From NCBI RefSeq assembly GCF_000143415.4, contig NW_003314393.1, forward strand, positions 114,694-178,693: a stretch of 64,000 bases of DNA, written 5' to 3'. The notes under the pieces are model-generated. The model had not been told where the DNA came from. It searched no databases and saw nothing but the letters and a program-made list of their open reading frames with translations. The position numbers and the translations under genes are program-made. Each line of letters starts with the position of its first letter. Positions within the stretch are counted from its first letter, which is position 1. The stretch comes from Selaginella moellendorffii (lineage: Eukaryota > Streptophyta > Lycopodiopsida > Selaginellales > Selaginellaceae). Positions 22,696 through 34,500 of the stretch are shown piece after piece.

Positions 22696-24335
22696 TCTAT
22701 GCCCTGGCATCCCGCTCCACCTCATGAGCACACTTCTTCCGAATTCTGCAGCGCCGTCTTCCAACTGGAATTGATGATTGGATCCTGGCTGGTGACTTCA
22801 ATTTCGTGGACCACGAGGAGGACAAAAGGGGAGGCATAATCCAGGACAGACGTACACGTGCGGAACGCCTTGCATGGAACTCGTTCCTCCTAGAAATTGC
22901 CACCTGTGACGCCTACGAGATCCCAGGGTTTGTAACACATGAACCGCGCTTCACATGGCAAGAACGTCAACACAGAGGCATACAATGTCGTCTGGACCGC
23001 TTCTACGTCACCATGGACCTGTGCATGCAAGGAGGGAAGTTGGACATCGACAACACCTACACAGACTTCTCAGACCACCATCCGATTAGACTCACACTTC
23101 CCTTTCGAATATCGAGAGGTCCAAGAAAGCCAGTTGCCATACCCAAGAAGTTCTTTGAGGAACAGACCAACAATAACTAGGCACACGAGCAATGGGAAAA
23201 ACACAAGGGGAACCTACACTCCACCCTTCGAATCGCACAAGAGGCTCAAGCCAAGATCCAGAAAGATAAGAGAGGTGTCTTTAACACAGTCCAAAAGGTT
23301 CGGAGAATCCTGACCTCGATCAACACCAACCTTCGCAGCAATCTGGATGACCCATGGCTACAAGCACAAAAAATCCAGGTTAAGTGCCAACTGGAAAGGA
23401 TAGAGGCCGACAAAATGGAAGCCTTCCTAAAAGCAGGACACATTAGATGGCACGCAAGTGAGCTTGCGCTGAATAGGGAGTTCTATCGATCCATAAGATC
23501 CAAAGTGGTTTCCCCGCCAATGTTCGGACTGAAGGATGAACAAGGGCATCTGCACACAAAGATTGATGACATGCACAACATGGCAGAACACTACTACTCT
23601 CAGTTTTTCAAGGAGGAACCATGGGATGAGGTCAGACAAGACAAACTTGAGCAAGTGCTAGAGCATATACCAACCAAGTACACCCCAGCAATGAACATTA
23701 GACTAACAAGACTTTTCACGCTGCGTGAACTAAAGGACGCCCTGGATGACCTCAAGGACGACAAGATGCCAGGGGAGGATGGCATGCCACCAGCCTTCTA
23801 CAAACAAAACTGGGAATGGATCAGACCAGAAGTTCTCAAGATGTGGCAAGAAACCATGCGAGCTGGGAAGTGGCCAGAAGGAGCTATGGATGGGATCATA
23901 GCACTAATACCAAAAAAAGGAGATATGTCCCACCTCAAGAACTGGAGGCCCATTTCTATGCTCAACACCAGGTACAAAATTGTAGCAAAAGTCTTGGCAT
24001 CACGTCTCAAGCCTCTGCTCCCAGAAATGATTAAGGAGACACAGAACAGATTTGTGGAGGGCAGACAAATCGTGGACAACCTCCTAACAGTCCTTCTGGT
24101 GCAAGTACACACCAAAGACACGGTGGAGTAGATCGCAATCATTCTCTTGGACTTCGAAAAAGCTTATGACCGGGAGGATTGGAAAGTTCTCCAGGCCATA
24201 ATGATCAAGCAAGGAGTTGCTCAGCAGTTCGTGGAATGGACAGCATACCACTTGGCATCAAGCAGGGTTACAATCAACGGAACTATGGGACAGTCCTTCA
24301 AACTTGAAAGATTGGTCCGCCAAGGATGCCCCCTC
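22696..24335 (+). pseudogene. LINE ORF2: endonuclease C-terminus and RT
   Basis: The best-preserved ORF2 segment. The endonuclease end (22740-23110) has AGDFNFVDHEEDK-like residues and SDHHPIRLTLPF. A TAG at 23178-23180 and a small frame change precede the RT. The RT frame (23415-24130) contains GEDGMPPAFYKQ, ALIPKKGD, LKNWRPISMLN and FVEGRQIVDNL. After a TAG at 24129-24131 come ILLDFEKAYDR (motif A region) and VRQGCPLAP (24310-24338). Beyond this the sequence changes to unrelated DNA before the ADD motif, so the catalytic box is absent. The missing part lies, rearranged, at 12683-13371. Confidence 0.85.
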
Positions 24336-24589
24336 GCACCAGGAAAACTGTTTTTTGCTTTCGACAAACACGCTCCTGAACACTCCCTCCTTCGCCACTT
24401 TCGCTGGATCTGCTCCGGGTCCCCCTACTTCAAGCTCGCTCCACCCAACAGTCGGTCTAAACGGATCCATTTGGGTAGTGAAGGGATCGTCTCAGGACCT
24501 CCAGGGCCGATAGGAATGATGGCCGCACAGCCCACAATCCTCTTCGCACCACTGCAAGGTTAAAAAAGAGGCCCCCGGTGGGGAAACAG

Positions 24590-24775
24590 CGAAAGTTCCC
24601 CTCTGCTCCCCCCACCTCAAGAACAAAAACGAAAACGTGCCAAGCCGGATTAGGGGAAGGAAGCTCGAAGCACTGAAAAGGGATAGATGCACATGAGAAG
24701 CAAACTGAGCGTGTACCGCCACGTACTCTCCACTTCCCGGACATGAGCGCCCTCAGCAAGCACATCCAGAGGAGC
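24590..24775 (+). mobile_element. LINE 5' leader copy
   Basis: GC/A-rich leader similar to 17925-18090: both have 'tttcccc...ccc', an 'aaaa.c.aaaa' run, 'aagc.cgaagcactg.aaagggata/ca' and 'gagaagcaaa'. It marks the start of another LINE copy that is not continued by ORF1 here. Confidence 0.5.
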
Positions 24776-24810
24776 CGGAGTAAAGAACGTCCCTTGGACC
24801 AGCGGCGAAC

Positions 24811-25029
24811 ATGCCTGCTTTCCTCTTTGAGCACCCCCTCATCTCAACACCATGGCTGCAAAATGTGGACGTTGCCAGTGAGATGGTGTATGCCTTCAAA
24901 ACGTTTGGTAAGGGGAGCGCTTTGAAAGTAGTTCAAATTGATGGTAGTGGCCATTGTGTACCCATTGAAAGCCCATTGCTGCTTGTTCAAGCTCTACACA
25001 GTTTTATGCTTGGAGTTGGATTGAATTGA
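24811..25029 (+). pseudogene. Possible alpha/beta-hydrolase C-terminal fragment
   Basis: A 72-codon frame ending in GSGHCVPIESPLLLVQALHSFML. It resembles the last segment of alpha/beta-hydrolase proteins, where the catalytic histidine sits in G-GH-E-P followed by a helix. Nothing upstream supplies the rest of such an enzyme. It may be the last exon of a captured or broken gene. The assignment rests on one motif only. Confidence 0.3.
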
Positions 25030-26340
25030 GTATTGCAATGCTATTTATGCCAAAGAAGTGGCAAGAACTTTCATTATGATAGTCTTCTTTTCATACTTCT
25101 GTAGAAAAAAGTTAGAATAAATTGAAACTAAAAGTTAATGACATTTCAAATGGTCTGGTTTCAAATGTATAGTAGGGATAGTGATTCATTTGTTTTGCAT
25201 CTGATTTGGCTAATTTCTATACCATATTAACTAGTGGAGTATTTATATTTTTGTATTAAGTGCTGAAATAATGCCAAACTATGTTTGGCTCTGTTTTACA
25301 TATTAATCTTGGTGTTTGGGATGCATTTCAATGAGTATTATCTAGTGTATACACAAAGAACCAAGTGGGTACACATTTGGTTATTATAACTTCACATATG
25401 TATGGTTGGCAAGTATCATTTTGTATCACCTTGTTAAGCATGTCTATATTCAGTTGAAGTTTAATCCTAAATTTCATACTATTAGAATTTTGTGTTAGGC
25501 CAACATTATGTTAAAATTATGTTAAACTATATTTGGCTTTGTTTTATGTACATGCCCTACACCCTAAACTCCAAACCTTAAACCCTACACTCACAAGTTT
25601 AGTCTATACATTAGTTTGGGCTGTACACTTAGGAATATTTTTATTGGAAATGGTCACTTCAAATCTGGCATAGATGGCAACATTGAGTAATTAGAGGTTA
25701 TTTTTTGTATACTTAATAATGATATAGTATTTAACTTAAAAAATAATTATAAGTGGTATTATTATAAATAAAATATGAAGAGGCATAGTATAATCTAGGG
25801 AGATTAGATCTTTGTCTTTTAGCACTGGATCTTAATATTGATAAAGAAAAGGCCCTGTAATAAAGTGATCACCCCTTTAGCCAATTGGCTTAGGGTGTAA
25901 GTGATAGAATTCTAACATTGGTATTGGAGTAGTTCCATTTTCGTGACTGACAAATAAAGTAAGAATATTCTAAAGGGATATTTAACATGGTGGATATAAA
26001 GGGAGAACCATGGTTTAGTAGACCCTAAACAAAGGACAATGATGACCAAAGGGTAGCCTAGGTATGATTGTGGATGATCATTCCCTAGTGAGGGAAGGAT
26101 TGTTAGGCACCAAGTCAAAATAATATAATAGAAAAAAGGCTTTGCAATAAAGTAATCACTCTTTTAACCAATTGGCTTAGGGTGTAAGGGATAGAATCCT
26201 AGCATCTTCTAGACCAGTTTTTAAAGCTATGGATAAAGCATTTTGACAGTCTTGATCATTATAGCTGGAACTAAAAGAATTTAAGTACATGAAAGGTGAG
26301 GAGTTTCTATTTTCCTATAATGGGAATATATTTTTTAAAT
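25030..26340. other. AT-rich DNA with two diverged short-LTR ends
   Basis: No gene. Two copies of 'taaagt(a/g)atcac.c.tttta.ccaattggcttagggtgtaag(t/g)gatagaat(t/c)cta' lie at about 25860-25914 and 26150-26203. The first is followed by TTGGTATTGGAG, a primer-binding-site-like sequence. They resemble the end of the 162-bp LTRs at 27678 and 46735, so these are diverged members of that family. Confidence 0.5.
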
Positions 26341-26370
26341 TTCCACTAGACAGTTTGTCAAGACAACCTT

Positions 26371-27520
26371 TTGCAGACAGTGTATGAGAATGATGGTCTA
26401 GCACAAAAAGTGTTGCTAAGGAACCAAAAGGCATGGGATGCTCACCAAAAAAGTGAGTTGCTTACAAAAGAGAAAACAGGTTATATGGAACATAGTGGAC
26501 TTATCGATTATAAACAGATAAGGGTGTATGTTCCACAAAAGGAACTAAGGAAGGTAGCCTTAAAAGAGTGTTATGATAGATCTTTTGCAAGACATGGTGG
26601 AGTTCTTAAGATAATGAGTTTATTTAAGAGAAAGTATCACTAACCAAACATGGCTAAAAACATCCAAGACTATGTAAAGATATATCCAACATATTAACAA
26701 ATCAAAGTCATGACTAAGGCTAGTGGGGGCTTGTTACAAAGCCCCTTAATTCCAGATTATCTATGGAAATGTTTTACAATAGACTTTATTATAAGACTCC
26801 CCCCAAGTAAGAGGTTTGATACAATATTTGTAATGGTAGATTGGTTTTCAAAGATGGCATATTTCAAATTCACCATGATGGAAATGGATGTGGAAAGTGT
26901 GGCAAATTTGTTCTTCGAACAAATGGTTCAAATGTGGGGAAGGCTAGAGGAAATTATCTTAGATCGAGATAAAACCTTCATTAGTAGGTTTTGAAGAACT
27001 CTCCTAGAATAATATTGCACCAAGTTGAAATTCAACATAATTTATCACTCATAGACAAGTATTAAGTATTGAGTTAAGTTTAATGGTAATGACACTTTTT
27101 GACAGACGGACAAACAGAAAAGGTAAATAAGCAACTAAAGCATTATTTACGATGCTATGTCTCTAGAGACCAAATTAATTGAATAAATCATTTAGGACTT
27201 GCAAAAATGTGTTATGACAACTCACCACATTCGAGTATTGGGGTGAGTCCATGGGAAGTCATCAATAAGTGAGCTATTAAAGGCCTTATAGAACTTGGTG
27301 TGGCTGAGTATTATAAAGAGTTACCTGTAATGGAAGCATTTATGGCAGAAAGACCCAATACTTGGAATCTATTGAGGGATTCTTTGGAACTGGCTCAACA
27401 AAAACAAATTAAATACACAAACTAGAAATGTCAAGATGTAGAGTTCCAATCTAGGGAGAAGGTGTGGTTGAACACCAAAAACCTAAAGTTATCAAGTGGA
27501 ATCAGTTGCAAGTTGACTCA
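26371..27520 (+). pseudogene. Ty3/gypsy integrase, decayed
   Basis: Readable integrase order: the zinc-binding region (ELRKVALKECYD, FARHGGVLKI), a YVKIYPTY block, then the core with FTIDFIIRLPP (first catalytic Asp), VMVDWFSKMAYF and ILDRDKTFISRF (second catalytic Asp, about 26958-26994). Beyond 26994 stops are frequent, but the QTDKQ (for QTDGQ) and SSIGVSPWE-like motifs can still be followed to about 27260. RT is not present upstream. Position suggests it belongs to the short-LTR element whose LTR begins at 27678. Confidence 0.8.
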
Positions 27521-27677
27521 AAGGTAAAATGCATATATTCTTGGAAATGAATTGACATTGTCTTTATCCTTGTCTTTGCACTCAGGTAGTAGTAGCATCA
27601 ACCTTCATTAGAATAAGACCATCTCCCATAGGAAATGGAGTTGAAGGACGTGTAGCGAAGGACATGGAGTGGAAGAG

Positions 27678-27839
27678 TGTAGTGCATGTGATCATGGGAT
27701 GAGATTTGGATATACTGTCACCTTGGATCCTTGGAACCTTGGGGGATAAATAGGGATAAAATAGCCACTAAGGGCTCTTTCATTAAGCAATTGCCCTTTT
27801 TCCAGTTGGCTTAAGGGGAGAGAGATAATGTGTGCTACA
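27678..27839 (+). mobile_element. Short LTR, 162 bp
   Basis: Starts TGTAGTGCATGTGATCATGG and ends ...GTGTGCTACA. It is followed directly by GTTGGTATTGGAGC, a primer-binding-site-like sequence. A copy of the same length lies at 46735-46896, preceded by a polypurine tract, and a partial copy at 28190-28261. Confidence 0.75.
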
Positions 27840-28007
27840 GTTGGTATTGGAGCAAATGGCACGGGTTTGATTCCCATTGATTAGTGGCTACTTAAAAGTA
27901 TAATATACCCTTGAGCAAGGTATATTCCTACCCCTAAATTTGAAATCGTACATATTGGGCATCCATACATACGTCCTTCCTCTTGTGTGGAGTATCCACG
28001 AACAAAG

Positions 28008-28189
28008 GTATCCACCATGGGACTGCGGTACGGGTGGATGACTAGTTGCCTCACATGGAATAGCTGGTCTACACAATGGAAGGATTGGTAGCTTGAGTGC
28101 AGAAATGGAAGTGCTGGTTCCCCTTGGCTCAGTAAGGGTTGTTAGTCAATAGTCAATGAGGACATTGACATTTTTGAAAGGGGGGTGAG
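28008..28189 (+). repeat. Conserved pre-LTR (3' internal) segment, copy 1 of 3
   Basis: The block runs from 'gtatccaccatgggactgcgg' through 'acacaatggaaggattggtag' and 'caatgaggacattgacat' to the polypurine tract GAAAGGGGGGTGAG. It recurs at 44830-45014 and 46551-46734. In each case it ends at a polypurine tract followed by TGTA(A/G)CGCAT, the LTR start. It is the 3' end of the internal region of one gypsy-like family. Confidence 0.85.
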
Positions 28190-28261
28190 TGTAACGCATG
28201 TGATCATGGGATGAGATTTGGATATACTGTCATCGTGGATCCTTAAACTCAGGAGATTACA
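28190..28261 (+). mobile_element. Internally deleted short LTR with primer-binding site
   Basis: Begins like the 162-bp LTR (TGTAACGCATGTGATCATGG) but jumps after 'gtggatcctt' to a different end (AGGAGATTACA). It is followed by TTTGGTATCGGAGCGG, a primer-binding site of the initiator-tRNA type at 28264. It marks the 5' end of the damaged retroelement that hosts the two DNA transposons downstream. Confidence 0.6.
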
Positions 28262-28263
28262 TT

Positions 28264-29156
28264 TGGTATCGGAGCGGTCTCGGGTCCGACTCTGTTGGTT
28301 GGCTAAGGGAATCACACCACATGTTGATTGACATCTGGCTGGTTCAGTTTGCTCCCGCTGGGCTCGACCCGAGGGGTAGGGTGTCAAGAGAGCGGGGCTC
28401 TTGGGAGAGTTGCGGCTCTCAGCTTTCGTTCACGAGGGCGTGAACTTGCAGGGAAGCGTGGTGGATTGTAAGCAACCAAAGAGAACGACTTGAGAGACGA
28501 TCCGTTGGGGTTCAGATATAGAGAGAAAGGGCCCATGAATAAGAGTGCACCCCCTATTCCAATTAGTTAAGGGTCTTGGGATATTTGGGGTTAAGCGTTC
28601 TTGGGTGTGAATAGTACTGGCAAACCTGTTAAGGTGCCGAGGTGAGATCACTAGGTGATCTTGTGGCTAAATAAGGACAAGGTCCTTGTTTAGGTTAAGG
28701 AATAAGGTTCCTAGTTCAAAGTGTGATTTGAACTATTGATGATGGTGTGGCTTGGTCAAGGTGACCAAGTGGGAAAAGCACCTTAGGGAAATGAGCTATG
28801 TCATTGCGATGGCATAGTGTGTCCAAGGAAAGTAGTCTCTAGAGAGACCCATGGGAGGGTCACAAAGTTGGGCCTTGGATAGAGCCCACCGCAGAAGATG
28901 CTAAAGAGACTTATTAGGGGTGAACACCCTAGTCTTGGTAGAGCAGAGCCTTTGCTATGGAATCAAAAGAATACCTCAAGGAGGGAGGTAAAGATTCGAT
29001 GTTGCTTGGTGCAACAATCAACGGATAGGAGCAAAAGATGAGTGGCCAAGATAGGGCCGTGGAATCCCTTGGAAGGAATCCAAGTGACAAAGTTAGGCGT
29101 GGAACACTAATGTGTTGGACGCTAACAAATTGCGGGAAAGGAAGTGTGTTTCCAAG
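28264..29156 (+). mobile_element. Retroelement 5' leader, no coding domain seen
   Basis: The sequence following the primer-binding site contains no recognisable gag. It is interrupted at 29156 by the MULE and resumes at 30586. It is G/A-rich and has no long plus-strand frame. Its last 10 bp, TGTTTCCAAG, are duplicated on the other side of the MULE. Confidence 0.55.
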
Positions 29157-29356
29157 AGCCCGGGTAGGTTTTGAGCTCATGAGCTCACGAGCTGAGCTCA
29201 TGAGCTGAGCTCACGGCTTCTCAAACACAAGAAAAACATTGGTTCGTCCCGAACCAACATCTTTCCATTCTTCAAATTTTGATTTAATCTATATTTCCAA
29301 GTAAATTCGACTAATAAAATACAAATATAAATATAGATCCGAACACTAAAAGCAAT

Positions 29357-29887
29357 CTAAAAACACTTCTCAAGCTCCGCAACTGTAAGGCTTGCCTGGT
29401 GGATGTGATGGTCGATCTTAGGATCTTGGTTTAGTTCCTGCATAAAAATGTAATAGATGTGCTTGCAGGCTAAATATACCTTTCCCCTGTTCTCCCGCTG
29501 TGTAAAATCTGGACAGGTACAGGATGGATTTTCGCAGATTTTAACAGTGTAGCTCGTACCCTTTGATGACTCAGTCACAATAATAAACTCCTTAGCCATA
29601 GCACTGATGTAGTTTGTCTTTGTGATTGTGCACTTTAGCTCTTTTGCCAACTTGATCTTCTCTTGTGCACCTTTCGAAATGGAAGACCTGTATTGTATAG
29701 CCTTCCCATTCCTAGCTGGTCGTGTATGCCGGTCTAGTGTTGATATTGGTGGCATAGCAGTACTAATAGCAACATTTGAGGAAGTCTTTAGCTTGAAACC
29801 TGCTCTCTCCAGACTTTCAATCTCTTCTTTCAAAAGATTGCATCTTCGCTCAACTGGCCACTCCTCTGGCACAGAATCTGGCTTCAA
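29357..29887 (-). CDS. SWIM zinc-finger protein, C-terminal part of a transposase (176 aa)
   Basis: An open frame whose end carries a SWIM zinc finger: CENPSCTCPDF followed about 15 residues later by ACKHIYYIFM (the CxC...CxH pattern, about residues 115-145). SWIM domains follow the catalytic domain in Mutator-like transposases and related plant proteins and bind DNA or protein. The catalytic DDE domain is absent, because the frame starts right at the internal deletion junction near 29890. The protein is therefore a fragment of a longer transposase or accessory protein. The first ATG (MKPDSVPEEW) may not be a real start. Confidence 0.75.
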   Translation of the reverse strand: MKPDSVPEEWPVERRCNLLKEEIESLERAGFKLKTSSNVAISTAMPPISTLDRHTRPARNGKAIQYRSSISKGAQEKIKLAKELKCTITKTNYISAMAKEFIIVTESSKGTSYTVKICENPSCTCPDFTQRENRGKVYLACKHIYYIFMQELNQDPKIDHHIHQASLTVAELEKCF

Positions 29888-29911
29888 ATCTTGTTGGAGT
29901 TATTTTGTCCG

Positions 29912-30049
29912 CCAAAGGGGATTGTGCTTGATGCTACAGCAGGATTTGGATCAATGGTGCAGGCAGCAAAAGAGACAGGCCGAGCGGTTTTTGCACTTGA
30001 GAAGGAGGGTGCCTTTGAGGACATTCTTAGGAGATTTTGCGACAGGTGA
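29912..30049 (+). pseudogene. DNA/RNA methyltransferase-like remnant inside the MULE
   Basis: The frame reads PKGIVLDATAGFGS-MVQAAKETGRAVFALE, then FEDILRRFCDR and a stop. The pattern 'VLDxxAGxGSxxxAAxxxGRxxxxxE' is the SAM-binding motif I region of class I (N4/N6-type) methyltransferases. Only about 45 codons remain, and the N-terminal side is cut at the internal deletion. The truncated MULE copy at 1345-1904 keeps the last part of the same frame, so the methyltransferase belonged to the ancestral element. Identification rests on this single motif. Confidence 0.5.
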
Positions 30050-30595
30050 TGTTAGTGCTTGAAATAATCTATAATATTTATTCTCAAATGTTTCTATTTT
30101 ATTAGGTCTACACTTATCACATACAGTGTTTCAGTCCACACGCTTGATCTTGATGATATGGATGATCATATGGACCAAAGTCAATTCCACTTACCTATTT
30201 ATGCTGAACGTATGGCACAACATTACATACAACACGAGCCTATAGTGAAGGAGCATTCCACTATACCCATTTCTACTTTTCTGGATATGGAAGCAGAAGA
30301 AGATTGAATATATTCTGATTTTAATATAAATTATATTGTTTAATATATTATTTTCTTTTTTTGTAGACTAAAAGATTAGTTCATGTCGAACCAATAATCT
30401 ACATGAGCTTATGGAATACCTTAAACACCTAGATTTTATGTTAAAAATTCTTGGTTCAGGACGAACTAAGGTAGTGCCATTAAACTTTCGCTAGTTAGGG
30501 GATTGTATTGACTTCCGTTGACTTTCGTTGACTTTCATTGACTTGAGCTCAGCTCGTGAGCTCAGCTCAAAAACTACCCAGCCCCTGTTTCCAAG

Positions 30596-31017
30596 GATGG
30601 ATTCTGAATTGCTCCGATTTGGCGAAAGTGGAAGCTCCAAGGGAGGGAACAGTAAGGTAGCCAAATGATAGAGCCATGGACAGCCCTAACACAAAGTATG
30701 ATGAATGGAACTTAGTGCCCAAAGTGGCACGAAATAGAAGGGAGGATGATGGTGCCCTCAGGTAACGAACTTCCTAGGATGGGGAAGTGGAGTTGCACAA
30801 TCTGTGCAATGCAAGGTGTTGGAGACACCTAGGAAATGGACTTCCAAAAGTCAAAAGAGTAAAAGTTCCAAGGTGCAAACGTTCAATAGATGGAAATTGA
30901 GACTACTCGAGAAGGAGTAGTGGGATTGACTTAGAGAAGGGTCTCTATGAGGTTTAGCGAGAACTAAACCAATAAAAGGAGAGAACCACTATATGTGGTC
31001 CAATCAGTCTCTAAGTT
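30596..31017 (+). mobile_element. Retroelement leader, continuation after the MULE
   Basis: Continues the sequence interrupted at 29156. No coding domain. It ends where an inverted LTR fragment begins at 31018. Confidence 0.45.
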
Positions 31018-31145
31018 GAAGAGTACCCAGGTGGCTCGCGTAAGGCCACGGTGTTCCGAAATGTTGTCCCAAAGGCCCAGACTGTAGAAAGGAAGAGGAG
31101 CAGTCCTCTGGGGTAGTGACCAAGGACACAGTCGTGTAGTGAGAA
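31018..31145 (-). mobile_element. Inverted LTR fragment, left flank of the 12.3-kb element
   Basis: This is the reverse complement of about 45452-45580 ('agtacccaggtggctcgcgtaagg', 'ccaaaggcccagactgtag'). The same LTR fragment resumes at 43482 on the far side of the large element. The sequence ends ...GTAGTGAGAA just before the terminal inverted repeat. Confidence 0.8.
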
Positions 31146-31170
31146 GCTCTATTTCGTTAAAGTGGGAATT
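31146..31170 (+). repeat. Left terminal inverted repeat
   Basis: Starts GCTCTATTTCGTTAAAGTGG and pairs with 43457-43481 over 25 bp with a single mismatch. Confidence 0.85.
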
Positions 31171-31584
31171 GTCATTATCCCACTTGTAAAATAAGGTTTC
31201 CAAACCTTTATATAGTATATAAATATAACAAAATTCAACTGCATTGAGGCACATGCCATTTTATTTTAAACAAGGAAATGTCTACTCAATCACTTCTCCT
31301 CCCCCTGCCATTGCTTCACCTCTCTCTTCTCCTTGTCATCGTCGTCCAATTTCTTTCCATCCTTTTATATTGGCTTAGTTGCTCCGAGTCTAGGTGGAGC
31401 CCAAGTCCCCATTCAATCTTTACTTTCCCCTTATTAATAAAACAACTTCGTAGACTTCCAATAACATGCTGTAACACTTCTAGTATAATGCAAATCCTCT
31501 CAAAGAATTGTCTTTTAATATTAATACAATGGCATGGAACCCCATGCCATAATAAGTTACATTTTTAAATAAATACATGCCATC

Positions 31585-34500
31585 TCAAACTGTTATTTTT
31601 TGCCTCCAACGCCTATACAATAATCTTGGAATTTCATCACTCTCCACACTATCAGGATTTAAACCCAATAGTAATGCCATCTCTTCTCTAATACGTCCAC
31701 GCTCATGTTCAGTGGTCGAAGAACCCATCCGGTTGAGCAGATTATGGAGATGCGGATAGTGCTTGGCTAGACAATATACATGCCATAAATGATGACTGGT
31801 GTCTATTCGATCAAATGGCTTCTGATATACCGTTCCATCTGCCATTTGGTTGATTTCTGCAGCCACCTCCTGGACTGGCCGGTTCTCTATCACCATCGCT
31901 TCAAGCCGTTTTGCAAGGTCCCCCAGAACATACGGTTTCTTCTCCCTAGTTTCCATACTGCAAGAGATGGGGTGCACTGCATATGTGTGTGTGTTCGCTG
32001 CAGTTTTAATCGGCGAGTCATCGATGATGAGGATTTCACTTGACCTAGCAGTCCGGTTCATCACTACAGCCTCTGGCTTGACGAAGATGGGCTTGCTACC
32101 CCTCACATGGACCATAGTCAAGCAATCCTCCTGCGTTAGGAGAAAGTCAAATGGTAATATTACTCGCGTCTGATCGTGCATCATCTGTAGCAACGTTAAT
32201 GCATTGTGGCGCATCATGGATGTCCAAACTCCCAATTGCAAATTGAACCCGACCCTCTGTTTTTAAGTGTCGCATGGTCATTATTAGATCCCGCAGTTTC
32301 TCCCGTGTGATTAATGTGAATCTGTCTCTTTTGACCAGCTTGCGACCGCAGGCTTTGGAGGGTGCAGTGACATTCGAGGACGAGCCACGCTCATGGGAGA
32401 AAAGGACACCGTTTAGATCAAAAACAATACAGTACTTTCGCCGTGACTCTGAAATGAAATGCGTCAGCATAAAAAATGGTACAAATCAATTTTACCATCT
32501 ACAATATTAGCGAATGGTGCTCCCGATGGTCGTTCAGAGGGTTTTGGTCGAGGAAACGTGAAGGGCGGAAATACTCTCCTCTGCAATGTGGGGTCAATCG
32601 CATCCGATGGCGTGTGGGCACATGCCATTTTAGCTGTAGACTCTGGTACAACTGGCTCAACAGTGGCATGGGGTGGTTCCGATGGCGTGTGATCACACGC
32701 CATTTCAGCTGGTGCCTCCGTTGGCAAAGTGGACATGACCGAACAGGCAGTAGGGGCGGTGTAGGGAGGTTCCAACGGCGCGTAGTCAGACGATTGGGCA
32801 CACGTTGAGTCCGTTGGAAATGAGGATACGACCGGCTTGGCGGCTGGGGCGGCCTCATGCGGGTCCAATGGCGCCTGGTCACCGTCAGTTGGATACGTAG
32901 ACAAGATTGACTCAGTGGTATGGGCAGCATCAAGTGGAGCGTGGTCAGCTTGCTTGGCGTTGATATGGATAGTAGCCTCCACCAACTCTGATGACTCTTG
33001 CAGGCAAGTAGAGTCCACTGGCGGATCCATATGCATGTCCAAATATCTCCCTTCGATTGAGATGGTATCCTCCCTACTGGCTACTAAAAACAAACTCATT
33101 AGCACATTGAATCGACTATACTGTATTTACCATCAACTGCTATTGAGGAACTAAGACCGATATCACTTGGGCGCACTGTTGATTCTGAAGGATTGGACAT
33201 ACGTTTCGACCCTTGCTTGGTAATATCCTTCCTCGACACTAAAGGCTAGAGTTTGTATCTTAATTCAACTGAATAATCTCTACTTACCATTTCTTCTGCG
33301 ACCTACATAGACAATGTTAGAAATGGTAAAAGGTTAGGAATGGATGTACTATTATTTACCTGATGGTTTGTCTTGTATGACCTTCCTCCGCTGCTCTTTG
33401 GCCACCTCAGGCTAGCCATCGTCGTCATCATCGTCGTCGTCGTTATTGTGATCGTCACCATTATGAAGACCATCCAAGTCCTCTTCATCCTCCTCTTCTT
33501 TGTCCTCCTCTTCGTCCTTCTGCTCTTCCTGCTCATTATCTTTCTCTAGCTCCTCATCCCCCTCCTGCATTTCTTCCATAGGCTGCTCAGGCTGGATGGC
33601 TTGTTTTTCCAGGACCATCTTGGGAAAATCATCTGGCCAAGTCTCCATCTCAAAATACAAGACATCCATAGCCTGTTTTAGTGCCTGACCTAGGACCGTA
33701 TCCTCACCCGACTGTCTTAACATGGTTTTTGCACGTTCTTGCACCCTTCGAAGACGACGAGATGAGAAAAACGTGGCCCTAACTTGAAAAACATCCCTCA
33801 TCTATTGTACCTCTCCATTGAGATTGGGGAAGGGGAGTCCGCCATAAGAATCTGAGTCAGGAGCTGGTGACTGGCTCCTTTCACTCAGCCCTTGATCTGC
33901 AATGAATGGCATGAGCACACACGCCATAACCGCGAGGCATTACCTATCATCTTTTCGTTGCCCTTCTTCCTTTTCGAATCAAACGCCTCTGATCCCGACG
34001 ACTGTCCAACGTGCTTTCGCTTTTTATGACCACTGTCAGTTTGAGCTTGGCTGGTGCTTGCCTGTTTTGCCTTTGAAGAAGTGTCTCCTGCAAGGAATGG
34101 CATGAGAACACACGCCATTGCAAATATAATTTGTACCTCCTTTTTTCCTATTGCTTGTCTGTTTGTCCTTCTTCGACGCGCCACCAGTGCGCTTTTCAAT
34201 CCTCGTGTCTGAATATTCACAACAATCTATAATCAAAATGGCGTGAGGCCTCACGTGACCTTACCTTGTGCAGGTTGTGAGCTCGGCCTAACATCAGTAG
34301 CTGTTAACGCTGTTTCAGCATCTGGGGGTGGCCACGCTCCTGCATACAGAGCTTGTGAGATAACATTTAAACTTAAAGTGCGTATTCACCAGGTTCGCAG
34401 AGAAGATACTGTTTTTCTTTGGCAACTGTAATTATATGCTCCATTGAAGTCACCTCTTCAATGGAGTTTGTCACCGCAACACACGGGACACCCTTGAGTA

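Larger units (their letters stand above)
29157..30585. mobile_element. MULE-type DNA transposon, 1429 bp, with 10-bp target duplication
   Basis: Termini are inverted: the left end reads GGGTAGGTTTTGAGCT and the right end, reverse-complemented, GGGTAGTTTTTGAGCT. Both continue into GAGCTC-rich subterminal repeats. The flanks are a perfect 10-bp duplication TGTTTCCAAG (29147-29156 and 30586-30595). Inside are a minus-strand SWIM-domain frame and a plus-strand methyltransferase-like remnant, both lacking N-termini and meeting near 29890-29910. It is therefore an internally deleted derivative of a larger element. SWIM zinc fingers and 8-11 bp duplications are typical of Mutator-like elements. Confidence 0.85.

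Noticed and set aside
23781-23800. ATGGCATGCCA in the LINE RT as another palindrome copy.
   Set aside because: It is only 10-11 bp and encodes the conserved GMPPA of the RT. It lacks the central hexamer and the full arms.
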